Program-made: the position numbers and the translations under genes | Origin: Streptomyces sp. XM83C | Lineage (GTDB): Bacteria > Actinomycetota > Actinomycetes > Streptomycetales > Streptomycetaceae | Reading direction: 5' to 3' | Length of the DNA stretch: 41,447 bases | NCBI RefSeq assembly: GCF_023072675.1 | Contig: NZ_JALLGL010000015.1 | Location: forward strand, 1-41,447 | The notes under the pieces: model-generated | What the model saw: the letters and a program-made list of their open reading frames with translations, nothing else | The model's database searches: none | Told to the model about the DNA's origin: nothing | In this document: in pieces, positions 21,669 through 29,210 of the stretch | Numbering within the stretch: position 1 is the first letter of the stretch | Layout of the letters: every line of letters begins with the position of its first letter

Positions 21669-21877
21669 ACCGAGGGGACCGCAAAAGCGCAGGTGGATCA
21701 TGGGGGCGACGTGACGAGGATCTCGCACGGGAACGGCGCTCGGGGTGGCTCCCCGCGCGTTATTCGGGCACGATCGGCCACAAGCGGTGAACCTACGGCC
21801 GCGTAACTTTCCCTCCGGGAGGCCCCTTCCCTGGCGGGGAGTCCCTGCAGTGAAGAAGGAAAGGGTCCGCGCCGCCC

Positions 21878-22606
21878 ATGGCTGAACTCGTCTACCGTCC
21901 CGTGATCGGTTTCGCCCGCACCATGTTCAAGGTGTGGGACCTCAAGATCGACTGCAAGGGGTCGGAGAACATCCCGCGCACGGGCGGCGCGGTGCTGGTC
22001 AGCAATCACATCAGCTACCTGGACTTCATCTTCAACGGCCTGGCCGCGCTGCCGCAGAAGCGGCTGGTGCGGTTCATGGCGAAGGAGTCCGTGTTCCGGC
22101 ACAGGGTCTCCGGCCCGCTGATGCGCGGCATGAAGCACATCCCGGTCGATCGCAGCCAGGGCGAGGCGGCCTACGCGCACGCGCTGGACTCCCTGCGCTC
22201 GGGCGAGGTGATCGGGGTGTTCCCCGAGGCCACCATCTCCCAGTCGTTCACGCTGAAGAGCTTCAAGTCGGGTGCCGCGCGCCTGGCCCAGGAGGCGGGC
22301 GTGCCGCTGATCCCGATGGCGGTGTGGGGCACGCAGCGCCTGTGGACCAAGGGCCGTCCCCGCAACTTCAAGCGCAGCCACACCCCGATCACGATTCGGG
22401 TGGGCGAGGCGGTGGAGGCCCCGCGCGACCAGTACGCGGGGGCGATCACCCGGCGGCTGCGCGAGCGCGTGCAGGAACTGCTGGAGGCCGCGCAGCGTGC
22501 CTACCCGGTCCGTCCCAAGGGCCCGGACGACACCTGGTGGATGCCGGCCCACCTCGGCGGTACGGCGCCCACGCCGGAGGAGCTGCGGGCGGCGGAGGCC
22601 CGCTGA
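21878..22606 (+). CDS. 1-acyl-sn-glycerol-3-phosphate acyltransferase family (PlsC-like)
   Basis: A 242-residue membrane-associated acyltransferase. Block I SNHISYLDF has the catalytic His44 and Asp49 (HX4D). Block III is VFPEATISQSF (115-122), where the usual G of FPEGT is Ala, a variant common in actinobacterial homologues. Block II-like HIPVDRSQGEAAY and block IV VPLIPMAVWGTQ are also present. It should transfer an acyl chain from acyl-CoA or acyl-ACP to lysophosphatidate or a related acceptor in phospholipid synthesis. There is no strong transmembrane helix. An AAGGAAAGGG lies upstream of the ATG with long spacing. It stands alone; a 30-bp tandem duplication follows before the convergent epimerase. 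Confidence 0.9.
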   Translation: MAELVYRPVIGFARTMFKVWDLKIDCKGSENIPRTGGAVLVSNHISYLDFIFNGLAALPQKRLVRFMAKESVFRHRVSGPLMRGMKHIPVDRSQGEAAYAHALDSLRSGEVIGVFPEATISQSFTLKSFKSGAARLAQEAGVPLIPMAVWGTQRLWTKGRPRNFKRSHTPITIRVGEAVEAPRDQYAGAITRRLRERVQELLEAAQRAYPVRPKGPDDTWWMPAHLGGTAPTPEELRAAEAR

Positions 22607-22631
22607 CGCCGGGCCGTACGGCCGGGCGGTA

Positions 22632-22651
22632 CGTCCCTGTCGTACGGGACG
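22632..22651. terminator. Weak hairpin after plsC-like gene
   Basis: CGTCCC (22632-22637) pairs with GGGACG (22646-22651) over an 8-nt loop, 26 bp after the acyltransferase stop. It is small, and further pairing with GTAC flanks is possible. Called only because it lies between convergent genes. Confidence 0.35.
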
Positions 22652-22653
22652 CG

Positions 22654-22713
22654 TCCGCCCGATCCGGCCCTGGCGCCGGAGCCTCCGCCCGATCCGGCCC
22701 TGGCGCGAGGGCG
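22654..22713. repeat. 30-bp tandem duplication
   Basis: TCCGCCCGATCCGGCCCTGG (first 20 bases) occurs at 22654 and again at 22684; the identity covers 23 bp and the period is 30 bp. It is located between the convergent acyltransferase and epimerase genes. Confidence 0.75.
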
Positions 22714-22740
22714 CCTGTCGGGCCCGGCCTCGGGCGCCGC

Positions 22741-23628
22741 TCAGCGGAAGTAGTGACCCGCGTCGAGGTCGGCGATCAGCTTCTCCCCCGTCGGCTCCCA
22801 GCCCAGGCGTTCCCGCGTCAGCCGGCCGGAGGCCGGGATGTCCAGGGACCAGAAGGCGCTGATCCAGCCGAAGTGGCCCGGCACGTCCTCGGGGGCGACG
22901 GAGGTCACGGGCAGCCCGAGGCCACGGCCGATGGCCTCCGCGATCTCCCGTACGGGCACGCCCTCCTCGGCGACGCCGTGGAAGCGCGCCCCGGTGGGCG
23001 CCGACTCCAGCGCCAGCCGGAACAGCCGGGCGGCGTCCGTGCGGTGCACGGCGGGCCAGCGGTTGGCGCCGTCGCCCGGGTAGCCGGAGACACCCTTCTC
23101 GCGGGCGGTCTCGATGAGCCTCGGCACGAAGCCGTGGTCGCCCTCGCCGTGCACCGTCGGCGACAGCCGCACCGCCGAGACGCGCACGCCCCGCTCGGCG
23201 AAGGCCAGGGCGGCCTGTTCGGAGGCCCGTGACGCGGCCTGCGGGGCGTGGGCTGGGTCCTCCTCGGTCGCGACGCGGCCCGGCGCGACGAGCGCAGTGC
23301 CGGAGGTGACGACGAACGGCCGGTCCGATCCGGCGAGTTCCTCGCCGAGCGCCTCGATGGCCCGGCGGTCGATCAGCGCCGCCTCGTCGTAGCGGTCGAA
23401 GTCGTGGACGAAGGCGAGATGGATCACGCCGTCCGCGGCGGCGGCGCCGGCGCGGAGGGCGTCGAGGTCGTCCAGGTCGCCCCGGTGGGCCTCGGCGCCC
23501 GCGTCCTTCAGCGCCGCGGCGGAACGGTCGGAGCGGGCGAGCCCGACGACCTGGTGCCCGGCGTCCAGCAGCTCACGGACGACGGCGGATCCGACGAAAC
23601 CGGTCGCACCGGTGACGAAGACACGCAC
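22741..23628 (-). CDS. NAD-dependent epimerase/dehydratase (extended SDR)
   Basis: A 295-residue extended short-chain dehydrogenase. The Rossmann motif is VFVTGATGFVGSAVVREL (GxxGxxG), followed by DLDDLDALRAGAAAADGVIHLAFVHDF. The usual YxxxK is not obvious: the region VTSGTALVAPGRVATEEDP...RASEQAALAF replaces the standard Tyr segment, as in the atypical NmrA/WcaG-like subgroup that keeps S-E/A-x-x-A. RLSPTVHGEGDHGFVP and NRWPAVHRTDAARLFRLAL are typical of this subgroup (YwnB/dihydroflavonol-reductase-like). The GTG at 23628 follows AAGGAG. It is divergent from the LysR gene at 24106, so it is a plausible LysR target. The substrate is unknown. Confidence 0.87.
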   Translation of the reverse strand: MRVFVTGATGFVGSAVVRELLDAGHQVVGLARSDRSAAALKDAGAEAHRGDLDDLDALRAGAAAADGVIHLAFVHDFDRYDEAALIDRRAIEALGEELAGSDRPFVVTSGTALVAPGRVATEEDPAHAPQAASRASEQAALAFAERGVRVSAVRLSPTVHGEGDHGFVPRLIETAREKGVSGYPGDGANRWPAVHRTDAARLFRLALESAPTGARFHGVAEEGVPVREIAEAIGRGLGLPVTSVAPEDVPGHFGWISAFWSLDIPASGRLTRERLGWEPTGEKLIADLDAGHYFR

Positions 23629-24105
23629 AGGGATGCACTCCTTCAGCAGTTCGGAAGAGAAAAGGGTTCCCGGCCCGAGGCGTTCACCGCCTCGGGGCCC
23701 ACGACCCGACCCGGTCACCGGCCCCGGGAGGTCACCGCTTCGTCGGGCGGCCTCCCCGCGACGGCAGGTCACCCGCTCGACGGTCACCCGCCTGACGGTC
23801 ACCCTCCCCGCGGGCAGGACCACCGCTCCGGCGGAAGCCTGCTGTCCGGGAGTGAGCACCGCCCTGACGGGTGCTCACGCTCGGGATGGCCTCCGCCCGG
23901 CGGCGGCTCCCCCGCTCAGGAGATCCGGTGGAAACCGGTGGAACCCTGTGGGTCCGGTGCGCCGGGGTGTGACTCCACCCTGCGGTCACGGGCCCGCCCG
24001 GGTCCAAGACCCGTTCCGCATCACGCAATACGTTTCAGGCATCACCGCAGGCCACACCCGCCGACGGCCGGTCACCGCGCGGCCGGCTCCGCGTATCGTG
24101 AAGGC
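23629..24105. other. 477-bp divergent intergenic region with GGTCACC repeats
   Basis: There is no supported gene. GGTCACC occurs five times (23713, 23730, 23767, 23782, 23797); the last three are exactly 15 bp apart. The rest shows no strong hairpin. It must contain promoters for both the epimerase and the LysR gene. Confidence 0.6.
23767..23811. repeat. 15-bp tandem repeat, three units
   Basis: GGTCACCCGCTCGAC, GGTCACCCGCCTGAC and GGTCACCCTCCCCGC follow each other at 23767, 23782 and 23797. Further GGTCACC copies at 23713 and 23730 are out of this phase. The repeat lies about 140-180 bp upstream of the epimerase. Confidence 0.7.
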
Positions 24106-25020
24106 ATGCCCGCCTCACCGCAGCCGTCACCCGATCTCGATCTGCGTCTCGTGCGGTACTTCACCGTCGTCGCGGAGCACGGCCACTTCGGCCGGGCCGC
24201 CGAGGCGCTGCGCGTGGCCCAGCCGTCGCTGAGCCGGCAGATCCGCCGGCTGGAGCAGGAGCTGGGTGCCCGGCTGCTGGACCGCACGCCGCGCGGGACC
24301 CGGCTCACCGAGGCCGGCGAGGTGTTCCTGCCGCGGGCGCGGGCGCTGCTGCGTGCGGCGGCGGAGGCGGCGGCGCACACCCGCGCCGCGGCGCGGCCCA
24401 GCCGGTTCGCCATCGGCTGCACGACGTCCCTGATCGTCACCCCGGCGGTGCGGGAGCTGCGCCGCCGCCATCCGCACGCCGAGGTGCGGGTCGTCCATCT
24501 GCCGTGGGGCGAGGCGCGCGCGGCGCTGCTGGACCGCCGGGTGGACGCGGTGGTGACGCGGCTTCCGCTGGTGACGGACGGGCTGGAGGTGACGGTGCTG
24601 TACGACGAGCCGCGGGCGGTCATGATGCCGCTGGACCACCGGCTGGCCGGCAAGGAGTCGGTCACCCTGGACGACATCGCGGACGAGCCGATGCCGATGG
24701 TGCGTGACGACCCCGCGTTCAACGCGTACTGGCGGATCGATCCGCGGCCCGACGGGCGTCCGGCGCCGGACGGGCCGGTGGTGGACATGATGGAGGACAA
24801 GTACGAGCTGATCGCCGACGGTCGGGCGGTGGCGATCGTGCCGGACAGCCCGCGGGTGCGCGGCATCCGGCCCGATCTCACCACGGTCCCGCTGGAGGGC
24901 GTTCCCCCGGTCCATGTGGTGCTGGCGACGCGGGCCGGGGAACGCGGCCGGATCGTGGCGGACCTGCGCCGGTGCGCGCGGGAGAAGCTGGGCCGGGCCT
25001 CCGCCGCGTCCCCGGAGTGA
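24106..25020 (+). CDS. LysR family transcriptional regulator
   Basis: A 304-residue LysR regulator. The HTH is LRLVRYFTVVAEHGHFGRAAEALRVAQPSLSRQIRRLEQELGARLLDRTPRGTRLTEAGEVFL (about 11-72), nearly consensus. The effector domain follows, with FAIGCTTSLIVTPAVRELRRRHPHAEVRV, a two-lobed periplasmic-binding-like fold. The ATG at 24106 has only a weak AAGG; CGTATCGTG just before it may be a -10 for a leaderless mRNA. It is divergent from the epimerase at 22741-23628 and probably regulates it and itself. The inducer is unknown. It converges with the transglutaminase-like gene, with a 29-bp gap. Confidence 0.93.
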   Translation: MPASPQPSPDLDLRLVRYFTVVAEHGHFGRAAEALRVAQPSLSRQIRRLEQELGARLLDRTPRGTRLTEAGEVFLPRARALLRAAAEAAAHTRAAARPSRFAIGCTTSLIVTPAVRELRRRHPHAEVRVVHLPWGEARAALLDRRVDAVVTRLPLVTDGLEVTVLYDEPRAVMMPLDHRLAGKESVTLDDIADEPMPMVRDDPAFNAYWRIDPRPDGRPAPDGPVVDMMEDKYELIADGRAVAIVPDSPRVRGIRPDLTTVPLEGVPPVHVVLATRAGERGRIVADLRRCAREKLGRASAASPE

Positions 25021-25049
25021 GCCGGCGGAGGTCACCCCCACGGCGCGCC

Positions 25050-25643
25050 TCACAGCGCGGTGGGGAGCGTCTCCCACAGCCGCGTCCGGTCGGAAGCGTG
25101 CTGAAGGGCGGTCAGGACCGCCGGATGCGGCCGGGCGTACAGCGTCGGACAGTCGGTCTCGCCGGCCGCAGGGTCGGGGATCCACGCCAGCCGTTCCCCG
25201 TCGAGGGAGAAGCGGGCGTCCACGCCCGGTCTGTTGCCGCGCGGGTCCTGGCGGTGCCAGGCGCCGTGGAAGCGGACCGCGACCAAGCCGTGCACGGCGT
25301 GCCCGGAGCCGTCGTCGTGGGCGAGGCGCTGGTAGCACAGTGCCGTCGGGATGTCCTCGGCGCGCAGCAGGGCGGCGAGGGCGTGGGCCTTGGCGTGGCA
25401 GATGCCGGTGCGCCGCTCCAGGACGTCGGAGGCACGCCAGGTGACGCGGAGGTCGCCGGAGTCCGCGGAGTGCGGGATGGTGTCGCGGACGTACTCGAAG
25501 GCCAGGCGTGCATAGGCATACGAGTCCTCGGCGTGCCGCGCGAGGTGTGCCGCGGTCTCCCGCACCCGGGGATGTTCATGGTCGATGACCTCGTCGGCGG
25601 CCAAGTATGCCGAGAGGTCAGGGGTTTCCTGGATCAGCTGCAT
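25050..25643 (-). CDS. Transglutaminase-like superfamily protein
   Basis: A 197-residue transglutaminase-core protein. The catalytic triad is recognisable: Cys in RRTGICHAKAHALAALLRA, His in GSGHAVHGLVAVRFHGAW, and Asp in HRQDPRGN. The N-terminal part AYARLAFEYVRDTIPHS fits the family helix before the core. There is no signal peptide, so it acts in the cytoplasm, perhaps as a peptidase or in protein cross-linking or turnover. The ATG at 25643 lacks a ribosome-binding site but sits 8 bp after a TATGCT -10 paired with TTGACT, so the transcript is probably leaderless; this decides the start against 25670. It is on the same strand as the upstream threonine aldolase, with its own promoter. Confidence 0.83.
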   Translation of the reverse strand: MQLIQETPDLSAYLAADEVIDHEHPRVRETAAHLARHAEDSYAYARLAFEYVRDTIPHSADSGDLRVTWRASDVLERRTGICHAKAHALAALLRAEDIPTALCYQRLAHDDGSGHAVHGLVAVRFHGAWHRQDPRGNRPGVDARFSLDGERLAWIPDPAAGETDCPTLYARPHPAVLTALQHASDRTRLWETLPTAL

Positions 25644-25651
25644 GCCCGTAG

Positions 25652-25681
25652 AGCATAGGAATGCGATCACCCGAGAGTCAA
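25652..25681 (-). promoter_or_regulatory. Promoter of the transglutaminase-like gene
   Basis: TTGACT (25681-25676) and TATGCT (25657-25652) with an 18-bp spacer form a near-consensus housekeeping promoter, 8 bp before the ATG, predicting a leaderless mRNA. A GCATA-N2-AATGC element (25653-25664) overlaps the -10, and a perfect copy, GCATACCTATGC, lies at 25699-25710. Confidence 0.7.
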
Positions 25682-25723
25682 TGACTTTTCAAGTGACCGC
25701 ATACCTATGCATAACATCGGGGG

Positions 25724-26794
25724 CTAGCGCGCCATCTCCTCCTTGAGCGCGGCCACGAACGTGTCCACGTCCTCCTCGGTCGTGTCGAAGGAGCACATCC
25801 AGCGCACGACGCCCTCGGCCTCGTCCCAGAAGTAGAACCGGAACCGCTTCTGCAGCCGCTCGCTCACGTCGTGCGGCAGCTTGGCGAAGACGCCGTTGGC
25901 CTGCACCGGGTAGAGGATCTCCACGCCGTGCACGGCCCGGACGCCCTCGGCGAGGCGCTGGGCCATCTCGTTGGCGTGCCGGGCGTTGCGCAGCCACAGG
26001 TCCTTGGCGAGCAGCGCCTCCAGCTGCACGGACACGAACCGCATCTTGGAGGCGAGCTGCATGGACAGCTTGCGCAGATGCTTCATGCGCCGTACGGCGT
26101 CGGGGTCGAGGACGACGACCGCCTCGCCGAACAGCGCGCCGTTCTTGGTGCCGCCGAGGGAGAGGATGTCGACGCCGACGGCGTTGGTGAAGGTGCGCAT
26201 CGGCACGTTCAGGGAGGCCGCCGCGTTGGCTATGCGGGAGCCGTCGAGGTGGACCTTCATGCCGTGGGCGTGGGCGTGCTCGCAGATCGCGCGGATCTCC
26301 TCCGGCGTGTACAGGGTGCCCAGCTCGGTCGACTGGGTGATCGAGACGACCTGCGGCATCGCGCGGTGCTCGTCCTCCCAGCCGTACGCCTGCCGGTCGA
26401 TCAGCTCGGGGGTGAGCTTGCCGTCCGGTGTGGGCACGGTGAGCAGCTTCAGCCCGCCCATGCGTTCGGGCGCGCCGCCCTCGTCCACGTTGATGTGGGC
26501 GCTCTCGGCGCAGATCACCGCGCCCCAGCGGTCGGTGACCGCCTGGAGCGCGACGACGTTGGCGCCGGTGCCGTTGAAGACCGGGAACGCCTCCGCGGTG
26601 GGCCCGAAGTGGCTGCGGATGATGCCCTGGAGGTTCTCGGTGTAGTCGTCCTCGCCGTACGCGACCTGGTGGCCGCCGTTGGCCAGGGCCAGGGCGGCCA
26701 TCACCTCCGGGTGGGCGCCGGCGTAGTTGTCGCTGGCGAAGCCCCGGACGTCCGGGTCGTGGTGGCGGCGGGCGTCGGTCTTCGGGGGGTTCAC
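25724..26794 (-). CDS. Threonine aldolase family protein (PLP-dependent)
   Basis: A 356-residue fold-type I PLP enzyme of the low-specificity threonine aldolase family. Active-site features are present: His100 in ESAHINVDEGG stacks on the cofactor, Asp184 and Arg187 in VHLDGSRI contact it, and Lys217 in LGGTKNGALFGEAV forms the Schiff base. Length is normal. It should cleave threonine/allo-threonine or a beta-hydroxy amino acid to glycine and aldehyde. The GTG at 26794 overlaps the stop of the upstream SDR gene by 4 bp (GTGA), so it is translationally coupled as the last gene of the DUF6421-SDR-aldolase operon. Its role within that operon is unknown. Confidence 0.93.
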   Translation of the reverse strand: MNPPKTDARRHHDPDVRGFASDNYAGAHPEVMAALALANGGHQVAYGEDDYTENLQGIIRSHFGPTAEAFPVFNGTGANVVALQAVTDRWGAVICAESAHINVDEGGAPERMGGLKLLTVPTPDGKLTPELIDRQAYGWEDEHRAMPQVVSITQSTELGTLYTPEEIRAICEHAHAHGMKVHLDGSRIANAAASLNVPMRTFTNAVGVDILSLGGTKNGALFGEAVVVLDPDAVRRMKHLRKLSMQLASKMRFVSVQLEALLAKDLWLRNARHANEMAQRLAEGVRAVHGVEILYPVQANGVFAKLPHDVSERLQKRFRFYFWDEAEGVVRWMCSFDTTEEDVDTFVAALKEEMAR

Positions 26795-27537
26795 GGCTTC
26801 TCGGTGAGCCACAGACGCTGTCCGTTCACTTCCGCGGCGGGCTTGTCCCAGACGCCGACGATGGCCTCGGCGAGATCCTTGACGTCCGTGAAGCCCGCGA
26901 ACTTCGCGTTGGGGCGCTCGGCGCGCATCGCGTCGTGCACCAACGCCTTCACCACCAGGATGGCAGCCGCCGAGGTGGGCCCCTGCTCGCCCCCGGCCTT
27001 GCGGAAGTAGTCGGCCATCGCCAGCGTCCACGCCTCGGAGGCCGCCTTGGCGGCGGCGTAGGCGGCGTTGCCCGCGGTGGGCTTGCTGGCACCCGCGGCG
27101 CTGATCAGGACGTACCGGCCGCGGTCGCTGCGCTGGAGGGCCTCGGAGAACGCGAGGGACGTGTGCTGCACGGTGCGGATGAGCAGCAGCTCCAGGAAGT
27201 CCCAGTCGTCCAGACTGGTCTTGACGAAGGTCTCGCTGCCGCGCCAGCCGCCGACGAGATGGACGAGGCCGTCGACGCGGCCGAACTCCTTCTCGATGCG
27301 GTTGGCCCAGTCGCGGGTGGCGTCCAGGTCGAGCAGGTCGACCGTCTCCCCGGTGACGGTGGCGCCGCCGGAGGCGTAGCGCGCCGCGTCCACGGCCTCC
27401 GCGAGCCGCTCCGGGTCGTTGTCGGCGCCGACGACCGTCGCGCCGGCCTCGGCCAGCCGGAGCAGTGCCGCCCGGCCGGCCGGGCCGCCCGCACCGGCGA
27501 CCGCGATCACCGCACCGCTGAGAGCCCCGTTCCCCAT
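26791..27537 (-). CDS. SDR family oxidoreductase
   Basis: A 248-residue classical short-chain dehydrogenase. The cofactor motif is AVAGAGGPAGRAALLRLAE, then GADNDPERLAEAV (Asp at the end of beta-2, suggesting NAD preference), LVHLVGGWRG in place of the usual NNAG, and Tyr160/Lys164 in AAYAAAKAA. The catalytic serine position appears shifted (Ser146 rather than 147). The ATG at 27537 has a perfect AGGAGG at ideal spacing and is chosen over GTG 27582, which overlaps the upstream stop. It is the middle gene of a three-gene operon with DUF6421 and threonine aldolase. The substrate is unknown; a beta-hydroxy carbonyl intermediate is conceivable. Confidence 0.88.
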   Translation of the reverse strand: MGNGALSGAVIAVAGAGGPAGRAALLRLAEAGATVVGADNDPERLAEAVDAARYASGGATVTGETVDLLDLDATRDWANRIEKEFGRVDGLVHLVGGWRGSETFVKTSLDDWDFLELLLIRTVQHTSLAFSEALQRSDRGRYVLISAAGASKPTAGNAAYAAAKAASEAWTLAMADYFRKAGGEQGPTSAAAILVVKALVHDAMRAERPNAKFAGFTDVKDLAEAIVGVWDKPAAEVNGQRLWLTEKP

Positions 27538-27578
27538 GTTCTTCGCCTCCTGAGCAGTGTTCGTGGTGCGCCGGTCGC

Positions 27579-28976
27579 TCACGCGGCGACCTGCTCGGGG
27601 CTGTCCGCCGTGATACCGCGAGTCGACGCGATCACGTTCTTCAGTTTCTTGGACAGCGCCTCATAGAACATGCTCAGGGGAAACTCGTCCGGAAGCACGT
27701 CATCGACGAGCTTGCGCGGCGGCTGGGTCAGGTCCAGCGCGTCGGGGCCCTTGGCCCACTTGGAGCCGGGGTGCGGGGCGAGGTAGGTGGAGACCAGCTC
27801 GTAGCCGGCGAACCAGTGCACGAGCTTCGGGCGGTCGATGCCGTCGCGGTACAGCTTCTCGATCTCGGCGCACAGCTGGTTGGTGACCTGCGGGGCGCGC
27901 TGCCAGTCGATGAACAGCTTGTTGTCCGTCCAGCGGACCACGTCGTGCTTGTGCAGGTAGGCGAAGAGGAGCTGGCCGCCGAGGCCGTCGTAGTTGCGGT
28001 TTCGGTCGCCGGTGACGGGGAAGCGGAACATCCGGTCGAACAGCACGGCGTACTGCACGTCACGGGCCTGCGGGACCCCGTCGGCCTCCAGCTTCACCGC
28101 CTCCTTGAAGGCGGTGAGGTCGCAGCGCAGCTCCTCCAGGCCGTACATCCAGAACGGCTGCCGCTGCTTGATCATGAAGGGGTCGAAGGGCAGGTCGCCG
28201 TGGCTGTGGGCGCGGTCGTGGATCATGTCCCACAGGACGAAGGCCTCTTCGCAGCGCTTCTGGTCGTGGGTCATCGCGGCGATGTCCTCGGGCAGCTCCA
28301 GGCCGAGGATGCCGACGGCGGCGGAGGTGACCCGGCGGAAGCGGGCGGCCTCGCGGTCGCAGAAGATGCCACCCCAGGTGAAACGTTCCGGCGCCTCGCG
28401 CACGGCGATCGTCTCGGGGAAGAGCACGGCGGAGTTGGTGTCGTAGCCGGAGGTGAAGTCCTCGAACGTGATGCCGCAGAAGAGCGGGTTGTCGTAGCGG
28501 GTGCGCTCCAGCTCGGCCAGCCAGTCCGGCCACACCATGCGCAGGACGACCGCCTCCAGGTTGCGGTTCGGGTTGCCGTTCTGCGTGTACATCGGGAAGA
28601 CGACCAGGTGCTGCAGGCCGTCCCGGCGGTCCTGGGCCGGGTGGAAGACCATCAGCGAGTCCAGGAAGTCGGGCACGGCGAAGCCGCCCTCGGCCCACCG
28701 CTGGAGGTCCTTGGCGACGGCCTCGTGGTAGGCGGCGTCGTGCGGAAGCAGCGGGGACAGCTCGCGCACGGCCTCGATCACACGCCGCACGGCGGCCTCG
28801 GCGTCGGCGCGCGAGGGAGCGCCCTCGGCCTCGAAGTCGATCGAGCCGTCCTTCGACTGCCAGGGGCGGATCTGCTCCACGGCATCCTTGAGCCGGGGCC
28901 AGGCCGGGTGCTCGACCACCCTGCTCGCCGGAGGATTCTTACCCTCCGTCGCCGCCTGCGCAAGAATTTCCGTCAT
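27579..28976 (-). CDS. DUF6421 family protein, possible metalloenzyme
   Basis: A 465-residue soluble protein of the actinobacterial DUF6421 family, function unknown. It lacks signal peptide and membrane helices. A histidine/acid cluster, DMIHDRAHSHGDLPFD (His253, Asp254, His257, His259), is followed 25 residues later by GLEELRCDLTAF (Glu281-Glu282, Asp286). HDxxH plus a downstream EExxxD resembles the zinc site of M49-like peptidases (HExxH...EExxxD), so a metal site is plausible; this is my inference. The C-terminal part has NKLFIDWQRAPQVTNQLCAEIEKLYRDGIDRPK. The ATG at 28976 follows GGAGG. A 16-codon upstream ORF overlaps this start (ATGA). It leads the operon with the SDR and threonine aldolase. 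Confidence 0.82.
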   Translation of the reverse strand: MTEILAQAATEGKNPPASRVVEHPAWPRLKDAVEQIRPWQSKDGSIDFEAEGAPSRADAEAAVRRVIEAVRELSPLLPHDAAYHEAVAKDLQRWAEGGFAVPDFLDSLMVFHPAQDRRDGLQHLVVFPMYTQNGNPNRNLEAVVLRMVWPDWLAELERTRYDNPLFCGITFEDFTSGYDTNSAVLFPETIAVREAPERFTWGGIFCDREAARFRRVTSAAVGILGLELPEDIAAMTHDQKRCEEAFVLWDMIHDRAHSHGDLPFDPFMIKQRQPFWMYGLEELRCDLTAFKEAVKLEADGVPQARDVQYAVLFDRMFRFPVTGDRNRNYDGLGGQLLFAYLHKHDVVRWTDNKLFIDWQRAPQVTNQLCAEIEKLYRDGIDRPKLVHWFAGYELVSTYLAPHPGSKWAKGPDALDLTQPPRKLVDDVLPDEFPLSMFYEALSKKLKNVIASTRGITADSPEQVAA

Positions 28977-29023
28977 GTCCCATCCTCCACAGGAGAAGCT
29001 CTCGTAGGAGACACCGTAGGCAT
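28973..29023 (-). CDS. Possible translationally coupled uORF before DUF6421
   Basis: ATG at 29023 opens 16 codons reading MPTVSPTRASPVEDGT, whose TGA (28975-28973) overlaps the DUF6421 ATG as ATGA. The overlap would couple the two. There is no good ribosome-binding site before the uORF ATG, and the sequence has no rare or run-type codons apart from two Thr-Arg-Ala-Ser blocks. The gene's own GGAGG lies within the uORF. It may be chance. Confidence 0.35.
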   Translation of the reverse strand: MPTVSPTRASPVEDGT

Positions 29024-29053
29024 ATGCGGTTTCTTCCAGCAAGGGGCACCTCG

Positions 29054-29095
29054 GGAAAACTTCCGGCCCACCCCCATCATCACCGGAGGTTTTCC
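29054..29095. promoter_or_regulatory. 13-bp inverted repeat upstream of DUF6421 and GDPD genes
   Basis: GGAAAACTTCCGG (29054-29066) and CCGGAGGTTTTCC (29083-29095) pair over 13 positions with one G-T type mismatch around a 16-nt loop. It lies 78-119 bp upstream of DUF6421 and 116-157 bp upstream of the divergent glycerophosphodiesterase. It is AT-richer than its surroundings. It could be an operator or a structured 5' leader. Confidence 0.5.
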
Positions 29096-29210
29096 TGTCC
29101 GCACCCCCGGGAAGGGATGCTTCCGCGCTCCCGTGCACGCCGGGGTGCATCGCGGGTGCGGGCCACTAGGCTTCGGGCCCCGACTGCCGTCGACGGAAGC
29201 GAGGTCCACC

